From Candidatus Epulonipiscium sp. (GTDB taxonomy: Bacteria > Bacillota > Clostridia > Lachnospirales > JAAYNZ01), in assembly GCA_012524135.1 (NCBI GenBank), contig JAAYSE010000007.1, positions 1-33,920 of the forward strand: a DNA stretch of 33,920 nucleotides, written 5' to 3'. A program made the position numbers and the translations under genes. Positions 1 to 10,614 of this stretch are shown in pieces. A model generated the notes under the pieces. The model did no database searches, was not told the DNA's origin, and worked only from the letters and a program-made list of their open reading frames with translations. Every line of letters starts with the position of its first letter. Positions within the stretch are counted from its first letter, which is position 1.

Positions 1-95
1 CAAAAAACCATTGTATAAAATTTGAATATACTATATAATAATAATATAATACCTATGCAATACATATAATAAATAATAATCTATCGTTAAAGTAG

Positions 96-125
96 TTGTT
101 AATTTATTTAATATAAAGATATAAA
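96..125 (+). promoter_or_regulatory. Candidate sigma-A promoter for the arabinose operon
   Basis: TTGTTA at 96-101 and TATAAA at 120-125 are separated by 18 bases. The predicted transcription start (about 132) lies just ahead of the palindrome at 147-171, which is where a repressor would block transcription. The whole region is very AT-rich, so chance matches to a -10 box are common. Confidence 0.35.
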
Positions 126-146
126 ATAGTTAGATTTAAGTAAATA

Positions 147-171
147 TTGTTTACTAAACATTAGTAAACAA
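147..171. promoter_or_regulatory. Perfect palindromic operator candidate upstream of araA
   Basis: TTGTTTACTAA (147-157) is followed by ACA and then its exact reverse complement TTAGTAAACAA (161-171). It lies about 105 bases before araA, just downstream of the candidate promoter. The geometry fits a dimeric sugar repressor (AraR/GntR, LacI or ROK type). The arms do not match the B. subtilis AraR consensus, and no such repressor gene is in the window. No T-run follows, so it is unlikely to be a terminator. Confidence 0.55.
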
Positions 172-276
172 GAGGTAAATGTAATAAAAATTTTTACGTG
201 AAATAGAGAGTATGAGGGTCAATATAAGAGGAATAATCATTTTTAAAAATAAAATATAATAAAAAGGAGAGGTTTT

Positions 277-1758
277 ATGAAAAGTTTAAAGTTTTGGTTT
301 ATTACGGGGAGTCAACATTTATATGGAGAAGAGACACTGAAAGAAGTAGCTCAACATTCGAAAGAGATAGTTCAGTTTTTTAATCAGCAGAAAGAAATAG
401 AGTATGAGATCTTGTATAAACCTATTGTAACTACTCCTGAAGAAATTTTAAATATTATGATTGAAGCAAATGGAGATATAAATTGTGCAGGAGTGATTAC
501 TTGGATGCATACTTTTTCACCATCTAAAATGTGGATTAATGGATTAAAAGCTATTAATAAACCGATGTTACATTTACATACTCAATTTAACAAAGAAATT
601 CCATGGGATACCATTGATATGGATTTTATGAATACAAATCAATCTGCCCATGGAGACCGTGAACATGGTTTTATTTTTACACGAATGGGTATTAAAAGAA
701 AAGTGATTGTTGGATATTATCAAGATTCTAAGGTAATTAAACGTATTGGAAAATGGCTAAATGTAGCTGCAGTTGCTTATAAAGGTACGGATATTAAAAT
801 CATGAGATTAGGAGATAACATGCGAGAGGTAGCTGTAACAGAAGGGGATAAAGTAGAAGCCCAAATTAAACTAGGTTGGCATGTAAATACCTATAGCGTT
901 GGTGAATTAGCAGAAAGAGTAGATTTTGTTTCTGATAGGCAAGTAGATCTTCTTTTAAAAGAATATAAAGAAAAGTATATTTTTGAAGATGATCTGTTTG
1001 AGGATTCTTCCCAATTAGAATCTATACGATATCAAGCTAAACTTGAAATTGCACTTCGATCTATGTTAGAGGAAGGAGGATTTGGAGGATTTACGGATAC
1101 GTTTGAAGATTTACATGGATTACAGCAATTGCCTGGGTTAGCTTCTCAACGTTTAATGGAAATGGGATATGGATTTGGACCTGAAGGAGATTGGAAAGTT
1201 GCTGCTATGGTTCGTATTATGAAAATGATATCAGGTAATAAAGGAACATCTGTAATGGAAGATTATACGTATCATTTGGAAACGGGAAATGAAGCGATTT
1301 TGGGAGCTCATATGTTAGAAGTTTGTCCAACGCTAGCAGATAGTACACCGAAAATAGAAGTACATGATTTAGATATTGGAGGAAAAGAGGCTCCTGCTAG
1401 GCTTACTTTTAATGGAAAAGAAGGTAAAGCTATTTGTGTATCGCTTGTAGATATGGGTGGACGACTTCGATTGATTGTTTTAGATGTAGAAGCTATTAAA
1501 AGTTCACATGATATGCCTAAGTTACCGGTAGCCTCTGTACTTTGGAAGCCTATGCCTAATATGCTAGATGGTGCAGAAGCATGGATTTATGCAGGTGGTG
1601 CTCATCATACTGTCTTTTCTTATGAAGTAACTGCAGAAGAGATGATGGATTGGGCTGAATTAATGGATATTGAATGTATTTATATTAATAAAAATACAAC
1701 TATTCCTAAATTAAAACGGGAATTAGCAATCAATGAATTGTTGTGGAAATTTAAATAA
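277..1758 (+). CDS. araA: L-arabinose isomerase
   Basis: Converts L-arabinose to L-ribulose in the cytoplasm, the first step of arabinose catabolism. The 493-residue length is normal for the family, and the N-terminus (FWFITGSQHLYG) is typical. The metal/catalytic residues are present: E303 in GFGPEGDWK, E328 in MEDYTYH, H345 in GAHMLE and the His pair H443-H444 in AGGAHHTVFSYE, matching the Glu-Glu-His-His set of the E. coli enzyme. The ATG follows an AAGGAGAGG ribosome binding site. It is the first gene of a seven-gene co-directional run; araB begins 14 bases after the stop. Expression is probably controlled through the palindrome at 147-171. Confidence 0.97.
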   Translation: MKSLKFWFITGSQHLYGEETLKEVAQHSKEIVQFFNQQKEIEYEILYKPIVTTPEEILNIMIEANGDINCAGVITWMHTFSPSKMWINGLKAINKPMLHLHTQFNKEIPWDTIDMDFMNTNQSAHGDREHGFIFTRMGIKRKVIVGYYQDSKVIKRIGKWLNVAAVAYKGTDIKIMRLGDNMREVAVTEGDKVEAQIKLGWHVNTYSVGELAERVDFVSDRQVDLLLKEYKEKYIFEDDLFEDSSQLESIRYQAKLEIALRSMLEEGGFGGFTDTFEDLHGLQQLPGLASQRLMEMGYGFGPEGDWKVAAMVRIMKMISGNKGTSVMEDYTYHLETGNEAILGAHMLEVCPTLADSTPKIEVHDLDIGGKEAPARLTFNGKEGKAICVSLVDMGGRLRLIVLDVEAIKSSHDMPKLPVASVLWKPMPNMLDGAEAWIYAGGAHHTVFSYEVTAEEMMDWAELMDIECIYINKNTTIPKLKRELAINELLWKFK

Positions 1759-1772
1759 AAGAGGTGTATAAG

Positions 1773-3434
1773 ATGGAAAAGTTTGTGATAGGAATTGATT
1801 ATGGGAGTGATTCTTGTCGTGCTGTTTTAGCTAGTACAAAGGATGGTCATGAATTAACGAGTGAAGTTTTTAATTATCCTCGTTGGCGAAAGGGGCTATA
1901 TTGCGATCCTAGTCAATCTCAATATCGACAACATCCTTTAGATTATATAGAAGGATTGGAATACACCATTAAAACGATTCTCTCTCGGGTAGATCAAGAA
2001 ACGATGGATAATATTGTAGCTATTAGCGTAGATACTACAGGTTCTACTTTATGTGCAATTAATGAAGAGGGCGTGCCTTTAGCTTTATTACCTGAATTTG
2101 CTCAAAATCCTAATGCGATGTTTATTTTATGGAAAGATCATACTGCTGTAAAAGAAGCAGATGAGATTAATTGGACTGCTAGAAATTGGGGGGGAGAAGA
2201 TTACACTAAATATATCGGAGGTGTTTATTCTTCAGAATGGTTTTTTGCTAAAATTTTAAGAACAATACGTGTAGATAAAAAAGTTAGAGAAGCTGCTTAT
2301 AGCTGGGTAGAACATTGCGATTGGATTCCTGCTTTATTAACAGGTACAAAAGGGGCTAAGAATATTATGCGAAGTCGATGTGCTGCTGGGCATAAAGCAA
2401 TGTGGAATGAGGAATTTGGAGGACTTCCTCCTAATGAATTTTTCTTATCTATTGATCCTTTATTGGATGGATTACGGGATCGTTTATTTGAAAAAACATA
2501 TACATCCGATCAAAGTGCAGGGGAAATTTCTGAAGAATGGGCTCAAAAATTGGGATTGCCTAAAAGTGTTCGTATTGGTATAGGGGCTTTTGATTGTCAT
2601 ATGGGAGCAGTAGGAGGAAATATTGTACCTAAAGCAATTGTTAAAGTAATGGGTACTTCTACCTGTGATATTATGATTGAAGATAAAGAAATTATGAAAG
2701 ATGTATTAGTGGAAGGGATTTGTGGGCAAGTAGACGGATCTGTTGTACCTGGTATGTTGGGAATGGAGGCAGGGCAATCTGCTTTTGGAGATGTGTATGC
2801 ATGGTTTCGGCAACTGATTTCTTGGCCTCTTGGTTTAATTCCTAAAGAAAAGATGTCTAATGAAGAAATTTATAAAATGAAGAAAAATATTTTATTTGAA
2901 TTAGAAAAAGAGGCAAAAAAGGTAAACCCTGTTAAAAGTACTGTTTTAGCTCTAGATTGGATTAATGGACGACGAACTCCTTATGCCAATCAAAATTTAA
3001 AGGGAGCTATTACAGGAATTACTTTAGGTACAAGTGCGCCTCAAGTATATCGAGCCTTGATTGAAGCTACTGCTTTTGGATCAAAAGCAATTGTAGAACG
3101 TTTTCGTGAATCAGGTGTTGAAATTAATGAAGCAATTGCTATTGGAGGCGTGGCTAAGAAATCACCTTTAAATATGCAAATTGTCGCTAATGTTTTAAAT
3201 ATGCCGGTAAAGGTTTCTCAATCAGAGCAAACAGTTGCTTTAGGAGCTTCTATTTTTGCAGCTGTAGTTGGAGGGGTTTATAAAAATGTTCAATCAGCTC
3301 AACAAAAAATGGCGAGTCCTGTAGAACAAATATATTATCCAGAAAAAGATATGGTAGATATATATGAAGAACTTTATCAAAAATATTTAGAATTAGGACG
3401 TTATATTGAAGAAAAAACGAAACAGGGGAAGTAA
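1773..3434 (+). CDS. araB: L-ribulokinase (FGGY kinase)
   Basis: Phosphorylates L-ribulose to L-ribulose 5-phosphate using ATP. The FGGY family actin-like fold is shown by the N-terminal phosphate loop (GIDYGSDSCRAVLAS), VDTTGSTLCAI, MGTSTCDIM, the DWINGRRTP stretch and the C-terminal AIGGVAKKSPLNMQI and ALGASIFAA segments. The length (553 residues) is normal for ribulokinase. I chose ATG 1773 over the in-frame GTG at 1764: the GTG lies inside the ribosome binding site GAGGTG (1761-1766), which is 6 bases from the ATG. It follows araA closely and is probably co-transcribed. The next enzyme, AraD, is not in the window. Confidence 0.96.
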   Translation: MEKFVIGIDYGSDSCRAVLASTKDGHELTSEVFNYPRWRKGLYCDPSQSQYRQHPLDYIEGLEYTIKTILSRVDQETMDNIVAISVDTTGSTLCAINEEGVPLALLPEFAQNPNAMFILWKDHTAVKEADEINWTARNWGGEDYTKYIGGVYSSEWFFAKILRTIRVDKKVREAAYSWVEHCDWIPALLTGTKGAKNIMRSRCAAGHKAMWNEEFGGLPPNEFFLSIDPLLDGLRDRLFEKTYTSDQSAGEISEEWAQKLGLPKSVRIGIGAFDCHMGAVGGNIVPKAIVKVMGTSTCDIMIEDKEIMKDVLVEGICGQVDGSVVPGMLGMEAGQSAFGDVYAWFRQLISWPLGLIPKEKMSNEEIYKMKKNILFELEKEAKKVNPVKSTVLALDWINGRRTPYANQNLKGAITGITLGTSAPQVYRALIEATAFGSKAIVERFRESGVEINEAIAIGGVAKKSPLNMQIVANVLNMPVKVSQSEQTVALGASIFAAVVGGVYKNVQSAQQKMASPVEQIYYPEKDMVDIYEELYQKYLELGRYIEEKTKQGK

Positions 3435-3481
3435 ATTAAAGAGAATATTATAGAATATAAAACAATAGTGGGGGGATTGAA

Positions 3482-4843
3482 ATGAAAGGTTATAAGAAGG
3501 GTATAAAATATATTTTTATGGGGTTTTTATCTTTTTGTATGGTGTTATCAATAGCGGGGTGTAACAATACAAAAATGGATGCTAGTAAAGATAGAAGTAC
3601 TTCTTTAGAAATTGATACAGGAGCTAGTGAAGATGCGACAAAAATGGAGATGTGGGTTTTTGTAGAACTTCATAGTAAGTTTTATGGGGAAATGATTCGT
3701 CGGTGGAATCAGCAGCATCCAGATAGGCAGTTGGATATTCGCTTTGTGGCATTACCTTATGATGATATGCATAATAAATTACAAATGGCTCTTCAATCAG
3801 GAAAAGGAGCCCCTGATCTTTGTGATATTGAGGTGGGTAAATTTCCTAATTTCCTTATGGGAGAACCTCAATTAGAATCATTAAATGATGTAGTCGAACC
3901 GTATAAAGATTCTATTGTTCAATCAAGATTAGATCTTTATAGTAAAGATGGTAATATATATGGACTTCCTACACATGTAGGAGCGACAGTAATGTTTTAT
4001 AATACCGAAATATTAGAAGAAGCGGGTGTCGATTATACTCAAATAGAAACTTGGGATGATTATATATTAGCGGGGAAAAAAGTAGTGGAAGAAACAAGTA
4101 AAAGTATGGGAGTAGCAGAAACAAATGCCATGTGGACTTTGTCTGCATTATTAGCTCAACAAAGTAGTGATTATGTTACAGATGATGGAAAACCTAATGT
4201 TAACTCTAAAGAAATGATAAAAGCAATGACCTTGATTCAAGATATGCTAAATGAAGGAATTATTGAGGTTTGCCCGGGGGGACAACCGGATACAGAAGAA
4301 GGATTTGGATACATTAATGAAGGAAATGTAGCAAGTATGGTAATGCCTCTTTGGTTTATGTCACGATTTTTAGATTATATGCCAGACTTAAATGGAAAGA
4401 TTGCGATAGCTCCAGTTCCTGTTTTTGAAAAAGGGATGCCACGTTCAGTAGGATTAGGAGGAACAGGAACAGTAGTAACAAAAACAGCTGTAGATACTCA
4501 ATTAGCGAAGGAATTTCTTGCTTTTGCTAAGCTATCGGAAGAAGCAAACATGCAGGTGTGGAAAGTATTAGGGTTTGATCCTGTAAATACAAACTTATGG
4601 AAGAACAAAGAAATAACTCATGATGAAGAAAATAAATTTGTTCAATATTTTGTAAATAATCCATTTGAAGTACTAAATGAGGTTGAACATGAAATTGAAC
4701 TAATACGATCTTTAGAAATAACTCCTTCTATTAATAATGTCATAGGTACCCAAGTATTGAATGATATTAATGAAAATGGAGCGGATCCGGAGGCTACATT
4801 AAATGATGCTCAAGCTCAATTAGAAAACGAATTAGGATTGTAA
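3482..4843 (+). CDS. ABC transporter sugar-binding lipoprotein (AraN-like)
   Basis: Extracytoplasmic solute-binding protein, family 1, 453 residues. The N-terminus has a basic region, a hydrophobic stretch and a lipobox (LSIAGC) with the lipidated Cys at residue 27, so it should be anchored to the outer face of the membrane. Typical family 1 segments follow: a WNQQHPD region near the start of the mature protein, APDLCDIEVGKF, GLPTHVGATVMFYNTEILEEAG, and a late GLGGTGTVV loop. It sits directly before two permeases and within the arabinose genes, so the ligand is probably arabinose or arabino-oligosaccharides; this is inferred from context. A GTGGGGGG ribosome binding site precedes the ATG. Confidence 0.92.
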   Translation: MKGYKKGIKYIFMGFLSFCMVLSIAGCNNTKMDASKDRSTSLEIDTGASEDATKMEMWVFVELHSKFYGEMIRRWNQQHPDRQLDIRFVALPYDDMHNKLQMALQSGKGAPDLCDIEVGKFPNFLMGEPQLESLNDVVEPYKDSIVQSRLDLYSKDGNIYGLPTHVGATVMFYNTEILEEAGVDYTQIETWDDYILAGKKVVEETSKSMGVAETNAMWTLSALLAQQSSDYVTDDGKPNVNSKEMIKAMTLIQDMLNEGIIEVCPGGQPDTEEGFGYINEGNVASMVMPLWFMSRFLDYMPDLNGKIAIAPVPVFEKGMPRSVGLGGTGTVVTKTAVDTQLAKEFLAFAKLSEEANMQVWKVLGFDPVNTNLWKNKEITHDEENKFVQYFVNNPFEVLNEVEHEIELIRSLEITPSINNVIGTQVLNDINENGADPEATLNDAQAQLENELGL

Positions 4844-4900
4844 TAGTTTTAGTACGCACTTGTTTTAAAAAAGTGTTTATTGTTAAATAGGAGTGATAAT

Positions 4901-5800
4901 ATGGTTCGACTTAAAAAAATATTAAATTCTCAAAAGGTGGCTCCTTATGTTTTTATAACTCCTTTTATTCTGACATTTTTAATCTTTTTTGTTTATCCTC
5001 TTTTTAGTACAACGATTATGAGTTTTCAATCTGTTTTGCCAGGACAAATCGAGTTTATTGGATTTACCAATTATCGACGTTTATTTTCAGATAAGATTTT
5101 TTGGAAGGCTGTATCTAATAGTATCAAATATATGGTAGTCACTATTTTATTTTTAATTCCATTTCCAATGTTATTTGCTTTTTTTATTGATAAAAAAATT
5201 ATGATTGGAAGAGAAGTTTTTAAGTCTATTTTTTTTCTTCCAGCATTAACTTCAGTCGTAGTAGCAGGAACAATATTTCGATTGATTTTTGGAGAACTTC
5301 CCGGTTCTTTGATGAATACAGTAATATCTGCTTTGGGTATGGCACCTATTAAATGGTTAAAGATACAAAAGACGGGTTTTGCAGCTCTTATTATATTAGC
5401 TTGTTGGAGATGGACAGGAGTCAATATGCTATATTTTCTTTCTGGCTTGAAAAATATACCAGAACAATTATATGAATCAGCTGCTATTGATGGTGCAAAT
5501 GGATTTGAAAGGTTTATTTATATTACAATTCCTTTGTTAAAGCCAACTACGATTTATGTACTTACTATTAGTATTTATGCAGGATTAGCTATGTTTACTG
5601 AAAGTTATATGTTATGGGCAGGCAATAATTCGCCACAAAATATCGGTTTAACTATTGTAGGATATCTTTATAGACAGGGAATTGAAAAAAATAGTATGGG
5701 GTATGCTTCAGCTGTCGGTCTAATACTTTTAATTTTTACGATGGGTATAAATTTAACTCAGCTGAGATTTACAGGAGTTTTAAAAAAGGAGGAAGAGTGA
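4901..5800 (+). CDS. ABC sugar transporter permease (AraP/MalF-like)
   Basis: Integral membrane subunit of the carbohydrate ABC importer (CUT1 type), 299 residues with about six hydrophobic segments beginning at VAPYVFITPFILTFLIFF. The cytoplasmic EAA loop that docks the ATPase is clear (YESAAIDGANGFERFIYITI). I chose ATG 4901, which has AGGAGTG at 4889-4895, over an in-frame TTG at 4880. The second permease starts 2 bases after this stop. It works with the lipoprotein encoded upstream. No ATP-binding subunit is encoded nearby, as is usual for CUT1 systems served by a shared MsmX/MsmK-type ATPase. Confidence 0.94.
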   Translation: MVRLKKILNSQKVAPYVFITPFILTFLIFFVYPLFSTTIMSFQSVLPGQIEFIGFTNYRRLFSDKIFWKAVSNSIKYMVVTILFLIPFPMLFAFFIDKKIMIGREVFKSIFFLPALTSVVVAGTIFRLIFGELPGSLMNTVISALGMAPIKWLKIQKTGFAALIILACWRWTGVNMLYFLSGLKNIPEQLYESAAIDGANGFERFIYITIPLLKPTTIYVLTISIYAGLAMFTESYMLWAGNNSPQNIGLTIVGYLYRQGIEKNSMGYASAVGLILLIFTMGINLTQLRFTGVLKKEEE

Positions 5801-5801
5801 T

Positions 5802-6713
5802 ATGAAAAACGAAATAGATGTATTTTCAACTCAAGAAAACAAAAAAATCAATCAGACTCAATTTCCAATAAAAACGACAAAAAAAAATATAACGGCCATT
5901 CGTATTTTTTTATTAATCTTTTTTATCATACTCTCGGTTTTGATTCTTCTTCCTTTTTATGCAATTTTATTAGCCTCTTTTAAACCGGGAGGAGAATTAA
6001 TTCGACATGGATTAAATTTACGTATTCAATCAGATATTTTATCTTTAAATAACTATCGATTTTTATTTACGGGAGAACATTCTTATTTTACATGGTTTAA
6101 AAATAGTATGGTACTTACTATATTACAAGTAATATGTACACTAATAGTTAGTGCAACCGTAGGTTATGGTTTTGCTGTTTATGATTTTAAATTGAAAATA
6201 CCTCTTTTTATTTGTGTATTACTTATTATGATGGTTCCTTTCGAAATTTTAATGCTTCCTTTATATCAACAAACAATAAAAATGAATTTAATTAATACAA
6301 AGTTAGGAATTCTTCTTCCTTTTATGGCAAATTCATCGATTATTTTTTTCTTTATACAATACTTGACCGGAATACCACGTGATATTATTGATGCAGGAAG
6401 AGTAGACGGTGCAACAGAGTATGGAATTTTTTTAAGGTTAATTCTTCCTATTATGAAACCAGCTTTTGCGGCTATGGGAATTTTAGCAGGTATGAATAGT
6501 TGGAATAATTTTTTATGGCCGTTATTAGTTTTTAGGGAATCAGAGAAGTTTACTCTCCCTATAGGATTAAATACATTACTTACGCCATATGGTAATAATT
6601 ATGATTTACTTATTGTAGGTTCTTGTTTTTCTATTCTTCCTATCTTTATTTTATTTTTATGTTTTCAACAATATTTTATTGAAGGTATGACAGCAGGAAG
6701 TATTAAAGGGTAG
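5802..6713 (+). CDS. ABC sugar transporter permease (AraQ/MalG-like)
   Basis: Second membrane subunit of the same CUT1 importer, 303 residues. A polar cytoplasmic N-terminus of about 35 residues precedes the first transmembrane helix (FLLIFFIILSVLILLPFYAI). The EAA loop reads IIDAGRVDGATEYGIFLRLI, and the C-terminus ends in EGMTAGSIKG, characteristic of MalG-like permeases. The ribosome binding site AGGAGGAAGAG lies inside the end of the preceding permease gene and the start codon is a single base after its TGA, so the two are translationally coupled. It should form the channel with its partner for arabinose or arabino-oligosaccharide uptake. Confidence 0.94.
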   Translation: MKNEIDVFSTQENKKINQTQFPIKTTKKNITAIRIFLLIFFIILSVLILLPFYAILLASFKPGGELIRHGLNLRIQSDILSLNNYRFLFTGEHSYFTWFKNSMVLTILQVICTLIVSATVGYGFAVYDFKLKIPLFICVLLIMMVPFEILMLPLYQQTIKMNLINTKLGILLPFMANSSIIFFFIQYLTGIPRDIIDAGRVDGATEYGIFLRLILPIMKPAFAAMGILAGMNSWNNFLWPLLVFRESEKFTLPIGLNTLLTPYGNNYDLLIVGSCFSILPIFILFLCFQQYFIEGMTAGSIKG

Positions 6714-6836
6714 TGATTTTTGTATGCAAGTAATACTTATTATATATTTGTTCTTGTTTTGGTTTTAACGTGTAACTTAAAAAATAAATAGGCTATGAAT
6801 TTTTAAAATGAAAGAATCAAGAAGAGGAGGAATATT

Positions 6837-7484
6837 ATGAAGTTATTTATTGATACAGCGAATGTAGAAGATATTAAAAAGGCTAATGATATGGGAGTGA
6901 TTTGTGGTGTCACTACGAATCCTTCTCTCATTGCCAAAGAAGGGCGAGATTTTAAAGAGGTAGTAACCGAAATTACAACTATTGTAGATGGTCCCATTAG
7001 TGCAGAGGTTATTAGTTTGGAAACAGAGGGAATGGTTAGGGAAGCAAGAGAATTAGCTAAACTTCATTCTAATATTGTTATTAAAATACCAATGACAATA
7101 GAAGGCTTAAAGGCAGTTAAAATTCTTAGTAGTGAAAACATTAAAACAAATGTTACTTTAATTTTTTCTGCTGCTCAAGCTTTATTAGCAGCTAGAGCAG
7201 GTGCTACTTATGTAAGTCCTTTTTTAGGAAGATTGGATGATATAGGAAATGAAGGAATGCGATTGATTGAAGAGATTGTAGATATCTTTAATATTCATCA
7301 AATTTCTACAGAAATCATTGCAGCCAGTATTCGTCATCCTATTCATGTAATTCAAGCTGCTCGTTTAGGAGCTCATATTGCTACGATTCCTTATAAAGTA
7401 ATTGTGCAAATGACAAAACATCCTTTAACAGATATGGGTATAGAACGTTTTTTAAAAGATTGGGAAGGAGTAAAAAATCTATAG
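6837..7484 (+). CDS. tal: Transaldolase (TalC/fructose-6-phosphate aldolase-like)
   Basis: Small class I transaldolase of 215 residues that forms a Schiff base and exchanges a dihydroxyacetone unit between sugar phosphates in the pentose phosphate pathway. The N-terminus [15 protein letters not shown], the [14 protein letters not shown] motif and the catalytic Lys (K83 in IVIKIPMT) are all present; Lys83 is the position used in the B. subtilis enzyme. The length fits this short subfamily, whose members can be transaldolases or fructose-6-phosphate aldolases. Within an arabinose operon, transaldolase is the likelier role, since it routes the pentose phosphates made from arabinose to glycolysis. 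An AGAGGAGGAA ribosome binding site precedes the ATG. The 123-base gap before it has no clear terminator. Confidence 0.93.
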   Translation: MKLFIDTANVEDIKKANDMGVICGVTTNPSLIAKEGRDFKEVVTEITTIVDGPISAEVISLETEGMVREARELAKLHSNIVIKIPMTIEGLKAVKILSSENIKTNVTLIFSAAQALLAARAGATYVSPFLGRLDDIGNEGMRLIEEIVDIFNIHQISTEIIAASIRHPIHVIQAARLGAHIATIPYKVIVQMTKHPLTDMGIERFLKDWEGVKNL

Positions 7485-7511
7485 ATTTAAAATATATATT
7501 ATTATTAATGA

Positions 7512-9035
<1,524 letters not shown>

Positions 9036-9090
9036 GGTAAAAAAATATTGACATAAGTCTATATATTACAAAAGGTTATATATTTAATAA

Positions 9091-9137
9091 AATAACAAAG
9101 GGAAAGAGATATAATATATCTCTTTCCCTTTGTTATT
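9091..9137. terminator. Bidirectional terminator, 22-bp perfect hairpin
   Basis: Left arm 9091-9112 and right arm 9116-9137 are exact reverse complements with a 3-base loop. The arm ends in AATAAC/GTTATT, which gives short T-runs on either side. It lies between the convergent arabinofuranosidase and minus-strand 434-residue protein genes and can serve both. Confidence 0.85.
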
Positions 9138-9167
9138 TCATAGATTAACGGTTTAAATGAGAATATT

Positions 9168-10472
9168 TTATTTTTCTTTAATTTTTTCAGTTTTATTTTT
9201 CTTATTTTCTTGAATCTTTTCTTTTCTTAATTCCATTTGCTGAGTTTGTTGAGATGCATAGTAACGGTCTCTCCATTTTCTTCCTTCTTGTTGTAATTGT
9301 TTTGCAAAGTGATAAAGTTCATTATATTGTTTGGTGATATTTTCTTGCATTTCTTTTAATTGTTCATTTTCATCTTTGATATTTTTAAATTCTTCATTTT
9401 CTAAGTTTGCTTTTGGATTATTAGTAAAAGTATATTGAGATAAATAAAGTTTTAATTCTTTATTAGGTGCAATATAAGGATGTAAATGATCCATATCTAA
9501 TTGAGCTAAAATACAACAAATAGGATGAGGTGAAAAAACACCATAAACTTCATTGCAACGTAACCATTTTTTTAAATGTTGTAGTGGATGAATATAGTGA
9601 AATAACGTAAAAGAAGAATCCTGTAAAGAAGTTTTTTGAGGAGTACTAAAGGCTTTTCCTTCGTTAAAAAATAGAATCATTTTGCAAGTGTTTTGCTCTA
9701 ACCAATGAACCCATAGCCCTTCTCGATAATAAATAAAAAAAGGTTTTATAGCATAGGCGCAAGAATACAATAATTGGGTATGAGTATTTTGATTTTGTAA
9801 AGAATACAATTGATATTGTCCATATTTTTCTTGAACGTACAGAATGTAAATGCTGCCAGAAGGATGAAGTAAAAGATGACAGTGGATTAAAGGAAAAGAA
9901 GATTGAATCAATATCTTAGGAGGTTGCCATTCTTGAATAGAAGAGTCATAAATATGTAATTGCAGAAAATATTGTTGTTCTTTTTTAAAAATAGATAATA
10001 TATATATCTTATTTTGATGTACATAACAACTATAACTTGTACCGAGAATAGGAACTGTTCCTAAAGCATGAGGAACGCTTTGATGAGAAGAAGAGATACA
10101 ATGATGAATCAATTCACTTTTATTGGTTTTTGGATGAAGCGCATTATAAAATAAATGAAGTTCATTTTTGACAAAACATGCATATAAATTACAAATCTGG
10201 TATTGCTTTTTTCGATCATCCAGTATAATATCTTCTTGGATATTAGAAAATAGAGATTTTATATGAATGATTTGTTGTTTTGTATTTTTATAAATAACAT
10301 GAATATTTTGTTGTTCGTCTATAGTAGCAGTATATTCATCTAAACTATTGTTAGCAATACTAATGGTACGAGGATTAGGATTTTCAGTAAAGATTCGATA
10401 ACATAATCCGTTACGGGAAATATGATCAATCAAACAGAGTGTATTATCTTCATTACGAATAAGATAGACCAT
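9168..10472 (-). CDS. Unknown protein: beta-repeat (propeller-like) region plus coiled-coil tail
   Basis: I do not recognise this 434-residue protein. Residues 1 to about 330 contain at least five spaced modules with alternating hydrophobic/aromatic strands, for example NIHVIYKNTKQQIIH, ELHLFYNALHP, KIYILSIFKKEQQYFLQL, SIYILYVQEKYGQYQLYS and LWVHWLEQNTCKMILF. This pattern resembles a beta-propeller. Residues from about 360 to the end are highly charged and Gln-rich (ENEQLKEMQENITKQYNELY onward), probably a coiled coil ending in a Lys/Glu tail. There is no signal peptide or membrane segment. AAGGAGG precedes the ATG. It is divergent from the Cys-rich protein at 10615, sharing a 142-base intergenic region, which raises a spore-related role, but only as a guess. 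Confidence 0.75.
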   Translation of the reverse strand: MVYLIRNEDNTLCLIDHISRNGLCYRIFTENPNPRTISIANNSLDEYTATIDEQQNIHVIYKNTKQQIIHIKSLFSNIQEDIILDDRKKQYQICNLYACFVKNELHLFYNALHPKTNKSELIHHCISSSHQSVPHALGTVPILGTSYSCYVHQNKIYILSIFKKEQQYFLQLHIYDSSIQEWQPPKILIQSSFPLIHCHLLLHPSGSIYILYVQEKYGQYQLYSLQNQNTHTQLLYSCAYAIKPFFIYYREGLWVHWLEQNTCKMILFFNEGKAFSTPQKTSLQDSSFTLFHYIHPLQHLKKWLRCNEVYGVFSPHPICCILAQLDMDHLHPYIAPNKELKLYLSQYTFTNNPKANLENEEFKNIKDENEQLKEMQENITKQYNELYHFAKQLQQEGRKWRDRYYASQQTQQMELRKEKIQENKKNKTEKIKEK

Positions 10473-10554
10473 AATTTGCCTCCTTACTTTATGTATTTTA
10501 CTTTACATATATATGTATCTATTTTGTAAATATGAATTTTTTTGGCTTAGAGTA

Positions 10555-10582
10555 ACACATTGGACAATTCTAACATAGGATA
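10555..10582 (+). promoter_or_regulatory. Sigma-K-like promoter for the Cys-rich protein
   Basis: CATAGGATA at 10574-10582 fits the B. subtilis sigma-K -10 pattern CATAnnnTA. The dinucleotide AC (10555-10556, in context AACA) lies 17 bases upstream, matching the short sigma-K -35 element. The predicted start falls about 25 bases before the gene's ribosome binding site. The motif is short, so chance is possible; the gene's Cys-rich composition supports it. Confidence 0.5.
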
Positions 10583-10614
10583 TAGTGAGTCTATAAAAAA
10601 GGAGGTTTATCATT

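Noticed and set aside
1764-1766. GTG as the araB start
   Set aside because: The codon is part of the GAGGTG ribosome binding site serving ATG 1773. The same reasoning rejects GTG 20924 and GTG 23041.
2380-2583. 67-codon frame within araB
   Set aside because: Out of frame with a clearly intact kinase and has no independent start signal.
9048-9053. Perfect TTGACA after the arabinofuranosidase gene, a possible small RNA promoter
   Set aside because: No -10 at suitable spacing and only a terminator follows on that strand before the convergent gene.
10480-10500. Sigma-K-like CATAAAGTA on the minus strand for the 434-residue protein
   Set aside because: It runs directly into the AGGAGG, so a transcript from it would start at or after the ribosome binding site.
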